Shown: positions 26,416-36,894 of the stretch, one piece after another | Layout: the number at the start of each line of letters is the position of its first letter | Position numbering within the stretch: position 1 is the first letter of the stretch | Source of the DNA: CAZPNX01 sp964518765 | GTDB taxonomy: Bacteria > Edwardsbacteria > AC1 > EtOH8 | Direction: 5' to 3' | Assembly: GCA_964518765.1 (NCBI GenBank) | Contig: CAZFJC010000022.1 | Span: 1 to 40,002, forward strand | DNA: 40,002 nt | The notes under the pieces: model-generated | Told to the model about the DNA's origin: nothing | The model's input: the letters and a program-made list of their open reading frames with translations, nothing else | Databases searched by the model: none | Translations under genes and position numbers: made by a program

Positions 26416-27882
26416 ATGTCTCCGATAAAAATTGCCATCCTCGCCTTCTATGGGTTGTTGATGGTAGTGTTGTCGATCTACTCGATGCACGCTTATCATA
26501 TGATCTATCTCTACCGCAAGCACCGGGGTAAGAGGGAAAAGCCAAAGCGCCGCTACCGGATATGGCCGAGGGTGACCGTCCAGCTTCCTATATACAACGA
26601 AAAGTTCGTGGTGGAGAGATTGATCGAGGCCGCCTGCTCCTTGGATTACCCCAAGGACAGGCTTGAGATCCAGGTGCTGGACGACTCCACCGATGAGACT
26701 TGTCAGCTGGCCGAGAGTATTGTCCGCCGCCACCAGCTTAAGGGGGTGGATATCATCCACCTGCACCGCACTAATAGGACCGGGTTCAAAGCCGGCGCCC
26801 TGAGGGAAGGGCTGAGGGTGGCCAAGGGACAATATCTGGCCATCTTCGATGCCGATTTCCTGCCGCCGGCCGATTTCCTTAAAAGGATGCTGCCCTATTT
26901 CTCCGCCGATGATATAGGATTAGTGCAGGCGCGCTGGGGGCACCTCAACGGAGAGAGCTGCCTCTTGACCAGGAGCCAAACCATCGGATTGGACGCTCAC
27001 TTCGTCATCGAGCACGGGGCCAGGAACGCCGACGGCATCTTCATCAACTTCAACGGCACCGCCGGCATCTGGAGAAAGAAGGCCATCGTGGAGGCGGGCA
27101 ACTGGCAGGACGACACCCTGACCGAGGACATGGATCTCTCCTACCGGGCCCAGATGGCTGGCTGGCGCTTCGTCTATGTCAACGACGTAGTCTGTCCGGC
27201 CGAGGTGCCGGCCGAGGTCAACGGCTACAAGGCCCAGCAGTACCGCTGGGCCAAGGGCGCCATCCAGACCGCCAAGAAGCTGCTTCCCCGCATCTGGCGC
27301 ACCCCAGACCTGCCATTCAAGGTGAAGTGGGAGGCAACCATCCACCTAACCAACCATCTGGTGTTCCCGGTGATACTGCTGGTGGCCCTGCTCTCCCTGC
27401 CGATGATGGTCATCAAGGTCTCCACCAGCGCCTCCCGGGGCTTCTTCATCGGGGCCACCGTCTTTACCGCCAGCGCCTTCAGCTATCCGCTTTTCTACAT
27501 ATACGCCCAGAGGGAGATCTACCCTGACTGGAAAAGGAGGGTGCTTTTTCTTCCCATTCTGATGGCCGGGGCCATCGGCCTTTCGGTTACCAACACCAAG
27601 GCGGTGCTGGGCGCCGTCTTCAACCGGAGGAGCGCCTTTATCCGCACCCCTAAATATAACCTTAAAGGGAGGGCGGCCGTGCGGCGCGGGGCGACGTCCC
27701 ACTACCGGGCGGCCTTCAGTGGCACGGTGGTGGCGGAGCTGCTTCTTTTCGCCTATATAAGCTACACCCTATGGTACTCGGTGCGTCATCTGCAGTTGGC
27801 CACCGCTCCCTTCGTGCTGATCTACTGGCTGGGATTCCTGTTCATCGGCAGCCTCTCGCTGTACCAGGGGCTGAGGCACTGA
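26416..27882 (+). CDS. Processive GT2 glycosyltransferase (cellulose synthase-like A type)
   Basis: This 488-residue inner-membrane glycosyltransferase builds a beta-linked polysaccharide from nucleotide sugars and probably extrudes it. One N-terminal membrane helix (~5-30) precedes the catalytic domain. Its D,D,D,QxxRW residues are visible: LDDSTDE (Asp89-90), FDADFLPP (Asp145, Asp147), TEDMD (Asp238) and QQYRW (274-278). About four membrane helices follow (~315-480). The layout resembles CslA/glucomannan-synthase-like bacterial enzymes more than BcsA, since there is no PilZ domain. No c-di-GMP-binding motif is seen in it, although a GGDEF protein lies 17 kb away. It has its own promoter and a clear terminator, so it is a single-gene unit. 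The sugar is unknown. Confidence 0.88.
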   Translation: MSPIKIAILAFYGLLMVVLSIYSMHAYHMIYLYRKHRGKREKPKRRYRIWPRVTVQLPIYNEKFVVERLIEAACSLDYPKDRLEIQVLDDSTDETCQLAESIVRRHQLKGVDIIHLHRTNRTGFKAGALREGLRVAKGQYLAIFDADFLPPADFLKRMLPYFSADDIGLVQARWGHLNGESCLLTRSQTIGLDAHFVIEHGARNADGIFINFNGTAGIWRKKAIVEAGNWQDDTLTEDMDLSYRAQMAGWRFVYVNDVVCPAEVPAEVNGYKAQQYRWAKGAIQTAKKLLPRIWRTPDLPFKVKWEATIHLTNHLVFPVILLVALLSLPMMVIKVSTSASRGFFIGATVFTASAFSYPLFYIYAQREIYPDWKRRVLFLPILMAGAIGLSVTNTKAVLGAVFNRRSAFIRTPKYNLKGRAAVRRGATSHYRAAFSGTVVAELLLFAYISYTLWYSVRHLQLATAPFVLIYWLGFLFIGSLSLYQGLRH

Positions 27883-27899
27883 ATCGCTTGGATAACGAC

Positions 27900-27930
27900 G
27901 GGGCTTGTCGAACCAAGCCCCTTTTCTTTT
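27900..27930 (+). terminator. Intrinsic terminator after the glycosyltransferase gene
   Basis: GGGGCTTG (27900-27907) and CAAGCCCC (27914-27921) form a perfect 8-bp stem with loop TCGAAC, followed by TTTTCTTTT. It ends seven bases before the preferred murJ start codon. Confidence 0.88.
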
Positions 27931-27937
27931 ACCTGCA

Positions 27938-29503
27938 ATGAGCCGCGAGCTCTCATCGATGGCTGGGATGTCCCTGGGGACGCTGTTCTCCAGGATAACC
28001 GGGTTCGCCAAGTGGGCCATGCTGGGTGCCGCCCTGGGCTTCAGCCCTCTGGCCGATGCCTATAACCTGGCCCACATCCTGCCCACTATGATCTACGAGC
28101 TGGTGCTGGGAGGAGTGCTGACGGCGGTGTTGGTGCCTTTGGTGGTGGAACAGCTGCAGCAGGCGGATCGGGCCCAAGCCTGGCTGGGGGTGAGCCGGCT
28201 GGCGAACGCCGCCATCCTGTTGCTGGCCGGGGTCACCCTGGTATGCTGGGCGGCTGCCCCCTGGCTGGTCAGGGTGCAAACGCTCAAGATCGGCGGGGCC
28301 GACCGGCAGTTGGTTCTCTTCTTCTTCATCTACTTCGTCCCCCAGATCCTTTTCTACGGCCTCTCGGCCATCGGCAACGGGATACTCAACGCCAGCCACC
28401 GGTTCACCCTGGCGGCCTTTGCCCCGGTATTCAACAATCTGGCGGTGGTGGCCACTCTGGGCCTTTACATGGCCTGGCCGGGATTCGGCAGGGCCGGCCT
28501 GGCCCTAGGCACCACCCTCGGGGTTATGCTGCAATTCCTGGTGCTGGCTCCGGAGCTGAGGGCGGCCGGATTCCGTTATTACCCTTCCCTGGACCTGAGG
28601 CACCCGGCGGTGCTGAAGATGGCCAGGCTTTCCTGTCCGGTGGTGCTCTATGTCATCTTCAACCAGATCAACCTTTCCGTGCAGAACAACCTGGCCATCC
28701 CGCTCCAGGGCGGCGTCTCCGCCCTGCAATACGCCTTCGCCTTCTACGTCATGCCGCATGGTCTTCTGGCGGTATCCATCGGGACTGTTCTTTTGCCGGG
28801 GATGTCCGAGCTTGCGGTCAAGGGTGACTGGGGGGGGCTGGCCCGCAAGGTGGAACAGGGTCTGTCATGGAGCGCGGCGGCTATCATGCCGGCCATGGCC
28901 GTTTTCATCACCATGAGCCTGCCCCTGATCCAGGTGCTGATGCAGCGAGGGCGCTTTACCGGCGGAGACACCGTTCTTCTGACCTCGGTCTTGGCCTGTT
29001 ATTCGCTGGGTCTGCTTTCCTTTTCCATCTACCTGTTCATCAACCGTGTCTTCTATGCGCTGCAGGACACCTGGACACCGCTGGCCCTCAATTTCACCGG
29101 CAATCTGACCAATTCCTTGTTCAACCTTCTGTCGGTGGGCGCCCTGGGGGTGCCCGGCCTGGCCCTGGGGCATGCTTTAGCCTACACCGTCATCGCGGTG
29201 GCCGCGGTCTATCTTATCGTCCGAAGGATAGAGGAGATCGACCTTAGGCTGGTGCTGGCCTCCATGGCCAGGGTGGCGGCGGCCGGAGCCATAGTCGGCC
29301 TCTTCGGCTGGGCCTTCACCCGAGCTTGGGTCGGCTGGATGGGAGGGGTGTCGCTTTGGGTCAAGGCCGGCATACTGGGTGTTGGCCTGGCCGCTGCCGG
29401 CCTGATATATTTGGGGGCTGCCAGGACAGCTGGAGTCAGGGAGGTGACGGACCTGGCCGATGCCATAAAAAAAAGGATGGGTTGGCTCGGACCTAACAAG
29501 TAG
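27938..29503 (+). CDS. murJ: Lipid II flippase MurJ
   Basis: MurJ moves the peptidoglycan precursor lipid II across the inner membrane. The 521-residue protein has about 14 membrane helices. It shows the MurJ start GTLFSRITGFAKWAMLGAALG and family-like internal blocks such as DAYNLAHILPTMIYELVLGGVLTAVLVPL and NRVFYALQDTWTP. The frame opens earlier (TTG 27905) but that start lies inside the terminator; ATG 27938 (MSRELSSMAGMSLGTLF) fits the family, and ATG 27959 or 27968 are alternatives. No ribosome site or promoter is visible between the terminator and the start, so its expression may depend on terminator read-through. thyX follows after 41 bases. Confidence 0.92.
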   Translation: MSRELSSMAGMSLGTLFSRITGFAKWAMLGAALGFSPLADAYNLAHILPTMIYELVLGGVLTAVLVPLVVEQLQQADRAQAWLGVSRLANAAILLLAGVTLVCWAAAPWLVRVQTLKIGGADRQLVLFFFIYFVPQILFYGLSAIGNGILNASHRFTLAAFAPVFNNLAVVATLGLYMAWPGFGRAGLALGTTLGVMLQFLVLAPELRAAGFRYYPSLDLRHPAVLKMARLSCPVVLYVIFNQINLSVQNNLAIPLQGGVSALQYAFAFYVMPHGLLAVSIGTVLLPGMSELAVKGDWGGLARKVEQGLSWSAAAIMPAMAVFITMSLPLIQVLMQRGRFTGGDTVLLTSVLACYSLGLLSFSIYLFINRVFYALQDTWTPLALNFTGNLTNSLFNLLSVGALGVPGLALGHALAYTVIAVAAVYLIVRRIEEIDLRLVLASMARVAAAGAIVGLFGWAFTRAWVGWMGGVSLWVKAGILGVGLAAAGLIYLGAARTAGVREVTDLADAIKKRMGWLGPNK

Positions 29504-29544
29504 GAGCCCCACTAGAATCCAACAGGGAGCTGACATCTATCTGT

Positions 29545-30486
29545 ATGGATGAAAAGAACGACAGGATAGGCAGGGTCTCGGTGCCGGCACTGGATGCCAT
29601 GCTGGGCGAGAGGATTCCGGTCCTGGACCAGGGCTTCATCCGGGTGGTGGATTACCTGGGCTCGGACCAGTCTATCGTCCAGGCAGCTCGGGTCTCGTAC
29701 GGCGCCGGCACCAAGACGGTCCAGAGCGACCGGGAGCTGATCCGCTACCTGATGCGGCACGACCACACCTCGCCCTTCGAGATGTGCGACATCAAGCTTC
29801 ACCTCCGGGTGCCCATGGACTGCTGGCGCCAGTGGATCCGCCACCGCACCGCCAGCGTCAACGAGTACTCCACCCGTTACTCCATAGCCATCGACGCCGC
29901 TTTAGCCACCCCTGCCACAGGCTGGCGGAGGCAGGCGGTGCGAAACCGCCAGGGGAGCGAGGGTTTTTTGGATGAGGCGGCCGGGTCCGAGCTGAGCCGG
30001 GAGGAGGCGGAGATCCAGGAGCGGTGCCGCCGGGTATACGGCCGTCGGATCGAGCTGGGGGTGGCCCGGGAGCAGGCCCGCAAGGACCTGCCCCTATCGA
30101 CCTATACCGAGGCCTACTGGAAGATAGACCTGCACAACCTTCTCAACTTCTTAAGGCTGCGCCTGGACCCCAAGGCCCAGCTGGAGATCCGCCTCTACGC
30201 CGAAGCCATCGCCCATAAGGTGGTGGCCGTCTGGTGCCCGGTGGCCTGGGAGGCTTTTAGGGATTACAAGCTATCCTCGGTGACCCTGTCGCCTGTTGAG
30301 CAAAGGATAGCCGCCCTGGCAGCCTCGGGGAAAGCCGACGAGGCGATGGCCGAGGCCGGGCGCGCCGGCCTTCTAAAAACCGAGGGAGGCCGACTAAAGC
30401 TCAGCCTGGAGTGCCGGGAGTTGGAGGGCAAGCTGCAGGCCATGGGCATCGCCCCGCCCTGGGGCGGGGGAGGGGACGAGGATTGA
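29545..30486 (+). CDS. thyX: FAD-dependent thymidylate synthase ThyX
   Basis: ThyX makes dTMP from dUMP using methylene-tetrahydrofolate, FAD and NADPH. The signature RHRTASVNEYS (99-109) fits RHRxxSxxxxS. Other blocks are SYGAGTKTVQSDRELIRYLMRHDHTSPFEM and RKDLPLSTYTEAYWKIDLHNLLNFLRLR. At 313 residues it is longer than the common ~220-250; the final ~65 residues are a helical and Gly/Asp-rich extension not part of the core. No ribosome site sits at the usual distance before the ATG. The stop overlaps the next gene's TTG start (TTGA). It starts a run of overlapping genes up to 34887. Confidence 0.93.
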   Translation: MDEKNDRIGRVSVPALDAMLGERIPVLDQGFIRVVDYLGSDQSIVQAARVSYGAGTKTVQSDRELIRYLMRHDHTSPFEMCDIKLHLRVPMDCWRQWIRHRTASVNEYSTRYSIAIDAALATPATGWRRQAVRNRQGSEGFLDEAAGSELSREEAEIQERCRRVYGRRIELGVAREQARKDLPLSTYTEAYWKIDLHNLLNFLRLRLDPKAQLEIRLYAEAIAHKVVAVWCPVAWEAFRDYKLSSVTLSPVEQRIAALAASGKADEAMAEAGRAGLLKTEGGRLKLSLECRELEGKLQAMGIAPPWGGGGDED

Positions 30487-31664
30487 GTCCTGGCTTGAGC
30501 CCAGAAAAGTGGGTCAGGCCGGATTACGGCGGCGGCGGCATCGTCAATCTGATGACCTCGATCGCCGCCCGATTCGGCCACCGCACCAGCTACCGCCCCC
30601 AAGCGCTTCTCCCGCCCCAACAGATTATATACTATAAAAAAATAGTATTGGTGGTTCTGGACGGCCTAGGGTGGGAGTTTCTGGTTCGGCAGGGGGGGCG
30701 CGGCTTCCTGCGGGGCCGCTTGGCGGGGCAGATGACCTCGGTGTTTCCCTCGACCACCGCCAGCGCCGTGGCCACCTTCGCCACCGGTGCCGCCCCCTCG
30801 GAGCACGGGGTGTCCGGATGGTTCACCCACCTGCGGGAGCTGGGCTCGGTATCCAAGATACTTTTCTCCGGGCCGCGGCACGGCGGCGGGACCTACCCCG
30901 GGGCCGGGGTGTCCATGGACCTGCTACTGAAGGTTTCCCCGCTGTTCCCGTACTTGAAGGCCAAATGCTTCGTAGTGACCCCGAACGAGATAGCCGCCGG
31001 GGATTTTGTCAAGGCCTCTTCCAGGGGGGCCGTCGTGCTGGGCTACCAGAGCCTGCCCGGATTCTGCCTGGGGATAAGCCGGGCACTGGAGGCTGGCGAC
31101 GGTCCGACTTTTGTTTCGGCCTACTGGCCGGAGCTGGATAGCGTCTGCCATTACCACGGGGTGGATAGCCGTCAGTCCAGGGAGCATTTCATGGAGCTGG
31201 AGGGAGCCATGGAAAGGCTTGTCAGAAGGCATGCCGGTGGCCAAACGTTGTTTCTGTTCACCGCCGACCACGGGCTGACGGACACCCCGGCGCAGCGCTT
31301 CATCGATCTGGGGAGGCACCCGGAGCTGTCGGCATGTCTCAGCCTGCCACTTTGCGGGGAGCCCCGACTGGCCTATTGCTATGTGCACCACGACCGGGCG
31401 GTATCTTTCAAAAAATTCATCGCTGTCCATCTGGGCCGGGCCTGCCGGCTTTTTCCCAGGCGCCGGCTTTTGGAAGGGGGATACTACGGGCCCGTACCGG
31501 CGCCGGCCTTTTTCAGCCATCGGGTCGGCGATTTCATCCTGGCGATGAAAAGAGGCTGGAGCCTCCGCGATTTCCTGCCCGGCGAGGACAAAGTCCGCCT
31601 GTCGGCCGGCCATGGCGGGATGACACCGGAGGAGATGCTGGTGCCGCTGGTGGTGGCCGCATGA
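30483..31664 (+). CDS. Alkaline phosphatase-superfamily phosphodiesterase/phosphohydrolase
   Basis: This 393-residue hydrolase has the fold of type I phosphodiesterase / nucleotide pyrophosphatase. Metal and nucleophile motifs are IVLVVLDGLGWEFL (Asp60), VFPSTTASAVATFATG (Thr91 or Thr92 as nucleophile), SAYWPELDSVCHYHG and FTADHGLTDT. The frame is open further back to 30411, inside thyX. The TTG at 30483 is preferred because it overlaps the thyX stop by four bases, follows a GAGG site, and begins the region that looks conserved (PEKWVRPDYGGGGIVNLM). No signal peptide is seen, so it may be cytoplasmic. The substrate is unknown; the downstream wall gene makes an envelope phosphate ester possible. 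Confidence 0.8.
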   Translation: MSPGLSPEKWVRPDYGGGGIVNLMTSIAARFGHRTSYRPQALLPPQQIIYYKKIVLVVLDGLGWEFLVRQGGRGFLRGRLAGQMTSVFPSTTASAVATFATGAAPSEHGVSGWFTHLRELGSVSKILFSGPRHGGGTYPGAGVSMDLLLKVSPLFPYLKAKCFVVTPNEIAAGDFVKASSRGAVVLGYQSLPGFCLGISRALEAGDGPTFVSAYWPELDSVCHYHGVDSRQSREHFMELEGAMERLVRRHAGGQTLFLFTADHGLTDTPAQRFIDLGRHPELSACLSLPLCGEPRLAYCYVHHDRAVSFKKFIAVHLGRACRLFPRRRLLEGGYYGPVPAPAFFSHRVGDFILAMKRGWSLRDFLPGEDKVRLSAGHGGMTPEEMLVPLVVAA

Positions 31665-33556
31665 TCTCGACACTGCATAGAATCAGGCCTTGGCGGAATA
31701 ACTTTATCGCCATCGTGTTTCTGCCGATATGGCTGCTGGCCTGGCCGCTTAAGGCCCAAGGGCAGGAAACGGAGGCCGTTCCCTCACCCAGCACGCCAAG
31801 CGCTAAGAGCGCCGAGGAGCTTTGGGAGGCTCTGGAGCACCAGCTGGCCTTGGCCATGCTGGACAGCCTGCCGGGCGACTCTGCCTCCAGCCTCCAGCGC
31901 AGCCGCATCCTGACCATGGCCGGAGACCACTTGGCCGCGACCGCCTCGGCCAACGAGTTTATATCACGGTGGCCGCATTCGACCCGGGCGCTCGACTGCC
32001 GTTGGATGCTGGCCTACAACGCCGAGAAACTGGGGTTCTTCTGGGATGCCGCCAAGCGTTTTCGCGTCTTGTCCGAAGAGGACAGCCTGCTTCATGAGGT
32101 GGCCATGATGCACCTGGCCGACTGCCACCGAGCCTCGGGCCGGCCCGACCTGGCGGAAGCCGTTTTGGAAAGCCTAAAACAGCGCCCGCCGACCTTCGAG
32201 GACGACGTCGATCCGATGCCCCGGGAGATGGCTTGGACCCGGAATGCGCCGCCCCAGGGGCAGCCGGCTGCGGCCTTAAGGATGAGCCGCAGCCTGAGAA
32301 ACGCCAATCGCGCCATCAACCGCGGCAAGTACCGATATGCCCTGGCCCTGCTGGCCAGGTTTCTTAGGAATAATCCCCAGAGCTCCGAGGCCGGACTGGC
32401 CCATTACCTGTCAGGAAAGTGTCGCGAGAAGATGGGCCAGTTGGAGAAAGCGGCCGAATCCTACCGCCAGGCCAGCGCCAGCCAGCCGGCGTCGCCTTAT
32501 GCCGATGATGGGCTTTTCAGGGCGGGCTGGTGCTTCTATAAAAAGAACGACATCATCAGGTGCCTGGCGGCCTGGGACACGTTAGAGATCCGGTATCCCG
32601 GCAGCGGGCTGCTGCCAGCGGCCGCATACTGGCGCTACCGCATTGCCAGTGAATCCGGGGACACGGCTGAGGCTGCCAGATGGAAGGATCGGGTGCTGGC
32701 CGAGCAGCATATGAGTTATTACTGGTGGCGTCTAAGCCAAACGATTGCCTCTGAGGACAGCGCGTCCTCTAATATAGGCGCTTTTCCCCTCTGGGAAAGC
32801 AGCCAGGCGGACTTCGGATGGTGGCTGGCCGGCCGTCGCCAATACCGTCAGGCCTTCCGCCTCCTGGAGCTGGGGATGCTGGAGGACGTCCGCCGCCTGG
32901 CCGACCGTCTTAGGGAGGCCGCCGGCAACGACGCTTTGGCTCTTTTTCACCTGTCGCAGGTCTACCACCGTTTGGGACAGGACCCCCTGGCCATACATCT
33001 GGCCAAGCGGGCCTATGGTATGTGGATGGGGCCCAGGCCCAGGGAGCTTTACAAGGTCCTCTACCCGGGACGATACCTGCACTCCATCCGCACCGAGGCC
33101 GGCAACAACGGCCTGGACCCGGCCCTAGTCCTGGCGGTGATGCGGCAGGAGAGCCGCTTCGTGGCCAATGCCCGCTCCCGGGCGGGTGCCCGCGGCCTGA
33201 TGCAGATCATGCCCAAGACCGGACGTCGCCTGATGGGGGCGAAGAAATTCAGGGCCGACACCCTCTACCACCCGGGCACCTCCATCCGCTACGGCACCAA
33301 GTTCCTGGCCAGACTGCTGGAGCAGTATCAGGGCTCGTTGGTGAGGGCCCTGGGCGCCTACAACGCCGGCCCGCGGCGTATGAACTCCTGGCTCAAGTCC
33401 GACCGCTGCCGTCAGGACGACGATTTCCTGGTGGAGGACATCAACATCGCCGAGACCCGGGAGTACATCAAAAGGGTGCTCGAGGGATACTATATTTATT
33501 CCTGGCTGCTGGGGGAGGGTGGCGGCCACGGTAACTCAGCTCAGGGGGTCCCATGA
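31661..33556 (+). CDS. slt: Soluble lytic murein transglycosylase (Slt70-like)
   Basis: This periplasmic enzyme cuts the glycan chains of peptidoglycan, leaving 1,6-anhydro ends. Of 631 residues, 1-~33 are a signal peptide (FIAIVFLPIWLLAWPLKAQG). About 50-460 are TPR-like helical repeats forming the U-shaped superhelix of Slt70 proteins. The C-terminal SLT domain has catalytic Glu497 in MRQESRF, then RAGARGLMQIMPKTG and ALGAYNAGPRRMNSWL. The frame is open much further upstream, but the ATG at 31661 overlaps the previous stop as ATGA and starts right before the signal peptide. It lies between a phosphohydrolase gene and an NHL protein gene in an overlapping operon, after murJ and thyX, so lipid II export and wall turnover are neighbours. 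Confidence 0.92.
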   Translation: MISTLHRIRPWRNNFIAIVFLPIWLLAWPLKAQGQETEAVPSPSTPSAKSAEELWEALEHQLALAMLDSLPGDSASSLQRSRILTMAGDHLAATASANEFISRWPHSTRALDCRWMLAYNAEKLGFFWDAAKRFRVLSEEDSLLHEVAMMHLADCHRASGRPDLAEAVLESLKQRPPTFEDDVDPMPREMAWTRNAPPQGQPAAALRMSRSLRNANRAINRGKYRYALALLARFLRNNPQSSEAGLAHYLSGKCREKMGQLEKAAESYRQASASQPASPYADDGLFRAGWCFYKKNDIIRCLAAWDTLEIRYPGSGLLPAAAYWRYRIASESGDTAEAARWKDRVLAEQHMSYYWWRLSQTIASEDSASSNIGAFPLWESSQADFGWWLAGRRQYRQAFRLLELGMLEDVRRLADRLREAAGNDALALFHLSQVYHRLGQDPLAIHLAKRAYGMWMGPRPRELYKVLYPGRYLHSIRTEAGNNGLDPALVLAVMRQESRFVANARSRAGARGLMQIMPKTGRRLMGAKKFRADTLYHPGTSIRYGTKFLARLLEQYQGSLVRALGAYNAGPRRMNSWLKSDRCRQDDDFLVEDINIAETREYIKRVLEGYYIYSWLLGEGGGHGNSAQGVP

Positions 33557-34887
33557 TGCGCTTTTTCTCAAAGATCCCGATAGCCTTGGCCGCCCTGGCG
33601 GCGGCGTCCCAGGCCCCAGGCCAGGAGTCGGCCTACCGGCCATCGCTGCTGGTTTTCCCGCCCTCGGGCCATTCCTGGGTGCAGAAGGCCAAAACGACCC
33701 ACCTGCGGATGGTGCTGGGCCTGGGCTTCGGCTTCGCCAATCCCCAGGGGGTGGCCTGCGTCCGGCTGGAGGAAACCGACGACCCCAAGACCCAGGATGA
33801 CGACGACGAGCTGACCGTTTTCGCCATCAACTCGGATAAGCACCAGTTGGTTTACAACCAGGGCCTGGCCGGCGTCCGTTACTATGGCGGCCTGGGCTCA
33901 GGAAAGGGCAAGTTGCACAGTCCGGTGGGGGTGGCGGCCACCCCGGAGGGGTTGGTCTGTGTGGCCGACATGAACAACAACCGGGTGGTGCTGCTTCGGA
34001 TGCGGAAGGGCAGGCTGTCGCATGTTCGGGACATCGGGTCCGGGCAGCTATCGTATCCGGTCGGCTGCGCCTTCGACGCCCGGGGCAACATCTTCGTCAC
34101 CGATGCCGGCCATGGCCGGGTGGCGGTCTACGACACCTCGGGCAGGTATCAGGGCGAGTTCGGGCGCGGACTGATGGACCGGCCCATGGCCATCGCCATG
34201 GTAGACGGCATCGAGAAATGGAACCACCGGCGCGAAACCTACCTGGTGGTGGCCGATTCGGCCTCAGGACGGCTGCGCAAGTTCGACCGGCTGGGAAGGC
34301 TCCTGGCCCAGGCCACCGGCGACGACATCTTCCTGCCCGGGGCCTATTTCGGCTTCCTGGCCATCGACTACTACGGCAGCGTCTACGCCACCGACATGGT
34401 CAACCACATGGTGCACAAGTTCGACCACCAGCTCAAGTACGTGGCCTCCTTCGGCCGGAAGGGGGAGGGGGAGCGCGAGTTCGAGTCGCCCCGGGGCATC
34501 GCCATCTGGAGGCGCTACGGGCAGGTGTTTGTGCTGGAGAGGAAGTCGGCCCAGTACTACTGGATCGGCATCGACGGCTATATCAACAGCGTTTCGCCGG
34601 ACACCATAGACTCAAAACATCCGGGGGTCACTATCAGCCTTCAGCTGTATGAGCCGGCCGATTTCAGGATCGTGGTCAACGACGCGGCCGGGAAAACGGT
34701 GCGCACCCTGGTCTCCGAGTTTCGGGAGACGCTGGGCCGCAACTACGTGGTCTGGGACGGCCTCGACGACGCGGGGAAGCCGGCCCCGGCCGGCAAATAC
34801 CAGATCCTGGTCACCATCGAGCCCACCTACTCCAGCAAGGGGTACTTCAGGAAGGAGCTCCAGGCCGAGGTATGGAAGGCGGAGTGA
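33553..34887 (+). CDS. Secreted NHL beta-propeller protein with FlgD-like Ig domain
   Basis: This is a 444-residue exported protein. Residues 1-~23 are a signal peptide. Residues ~40-350 hold NHL-type beta-propeller blades, e.g. HSPVGVAATPEGLVCVADMN, SYPVGCAFDARGNIFVTDAG and ESPRGIAIWRRYGQVFVLE. The C-terminal ~85 residues match FlgD-type Ig folds (LQLYEPADFRIVVNDAAGKTVRTLV, then NYVVWDGLDDAGKPAPAGKY). This pair of domains is common in surface or periplasmic proteins of FCB-type bacteria. It starts with ATG overlapping the slt stop by four bases, so it may assist or anchor the transglycosylase. The binding partner is unknown. Confidence 0.85.
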   Translation: MMRFFSKIPIALAALAAASQAPGQESAYRPSLLVFPPSGHSWVQKAKTTHLRMVLGLGFGFANPQGVACVRLEETDDPKTQDDDDELTVFAINSDKHQLVYNQGLAGVRYYGGLGSGKGKLHSPVGVAATPEGLVCVADMNNNRVVLLRMRKGRLSHVRDIGSGQLSYPVGCAFDARGNIFVTDAGHGRVAVYDTSGRYQGEFGRGLMDRPMAIAMVDGIEKWNHRRETYLVVADSASGRLRKFDRLGRLLAQATGDDIFLPGAYFGFLAIDYYGSVYATDMVNHMVHKFDHQLKYVASFGRKGEGEREFESPRGIAIWRRYGQVFVLERKSAQYYWIGIDGYINSVSPDTIDSKHPGVTISLQLYEPADFRIVVNDAAGKTVRTLVSEFRETLGRNYVVWDGLDDAGKPAPAGKYQILVTIEPTYSSKGYFRKELQAEVWKAE

Positions 34888-35161
34888 GCCAATCAAAAAA
34901 TCCTGCCCGGCACTTGGACAAGGCCTTGACGAGACCTTATCTTGAGTCCCAGGTCTGAGTGCGGGTCGTAAGCTCAGTAAAGACGCCCATTGTGGATTTA
35001 TTATATAGGGGAAAGAGAGTCGGCTGGAACACGCCAGAGCCCCCGGACCTGTTTACGAAGGCTCTCCAGTTGGCGGAGTAAATTTGAGCCTAAAGCATAA
35101 CGCCAATGGATATAATATGTTAGCAAAAAATACTTTTTTATGTATTCCCGATAAAAAACTC
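34888..35161. other. Gap before the 16S promoter, with hairpins
   Basis: No gene is seen. Two overlapping stem possibilities exist: AGAGCC (35036-35041) with GGCTCT (35060-35065), and CCAGTTGGCG (35066-35075) with CGCCAATGG (35101-35109). The last ~50 bases are A/T-rich runs (AAAAAATACTTTTTTATG, AAAAAA) that could act as an UP element for the rRNA promoter. No clear terminator for the NHL operon is visible. Confidence 0.4.
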
Positions 35162-35190
35162 TTGACACTGAAGAAAATATCATGTATAAT
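35162..35190 (+). promoter_or_regulatory. 16S rRNA promoter
   Basis: TTGACA (35162-35167), a 17-base spacer and TATAAT (35185-35190) form a perfect consensus preceded by A/T runs. The 18 bases from the -10 box onward (TATAATTAAGAGCTTTCG) recur exactly at the 23S promoter. Confidence 0.9.
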
Positions 35191-35209
35191 TAAGAGCTTT
35201 CGAAAGGAA

Positions 35210-35222
35210 GCTCTTTGAAAAC
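35210..35222 (+). promoter_or_regulatory. boxA-like antitermination site, 16S leader
   Basis: GCTCTTTGAAAAC matches the TGCTCTTTGAAAA-type boxA of rRNA leaders, where Nus factors bind to prevent early termination. The same motif lies before 23S at 39306. Confidence 0.65.
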
Positions 35223-35260
35223 CGAATAGGATGCACAGCAAGTCTGTCAACGAGCCTTGC
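35219..35260 (+). other. 16S processing stem, 5' arm
   Basis: AAACCGAA (35219-35226), GGATGCACAG (35229-35238) and GAGCCTTGC (35252-35260) are complementary, in order, to TTCGGTTT (36876-36883), CTGTGCATCC (36863-36872) and GCAGGGCTT (36845-36853, with G-U pairs). Together they close a long RNase III-type stem around the 16S. Confidence 0.8.
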
Positions 35261-35282
35261 AATCAAAATGATTCAAGCTTTC

Positions 35283-36808
<1,526 letters not shown>

Positions 36809-36844
36809 CTAGAGCGACCGGGCCGAAAGGAACGGTCGTAAATG

Positions 36845-36883
36845 GCAGGGCTTAGGCGGACCCTGTGCATCCCTGTTCGGTTT
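36845..36883 (+). other. 16S processing stem, 3' arm
   Basis: GCAGGGCTT, CTGTGCATCC and TTCGGTTT pair with the three blocks of the 5' arm upstream of 16S. A complete stem around 16S alone indicates that it is processed independently of 23S. Confidence 0.8.
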
Positions 36884-36894
36884 CGGGAACGAGA

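Noticed and set aside
27905..27937. TTG start for MurJ at 27905
   Set aside because: The start lies inside the terminator hairpin and adds residues not typical of MurJ.
31334..31660. Upstream extension of the lytic transglycosylase frame
   Set aside because: It would overlap the phosphohydrolase by over 300 bases and bury the signal peptide; the ATG at 31661 gives a clean overlap start.
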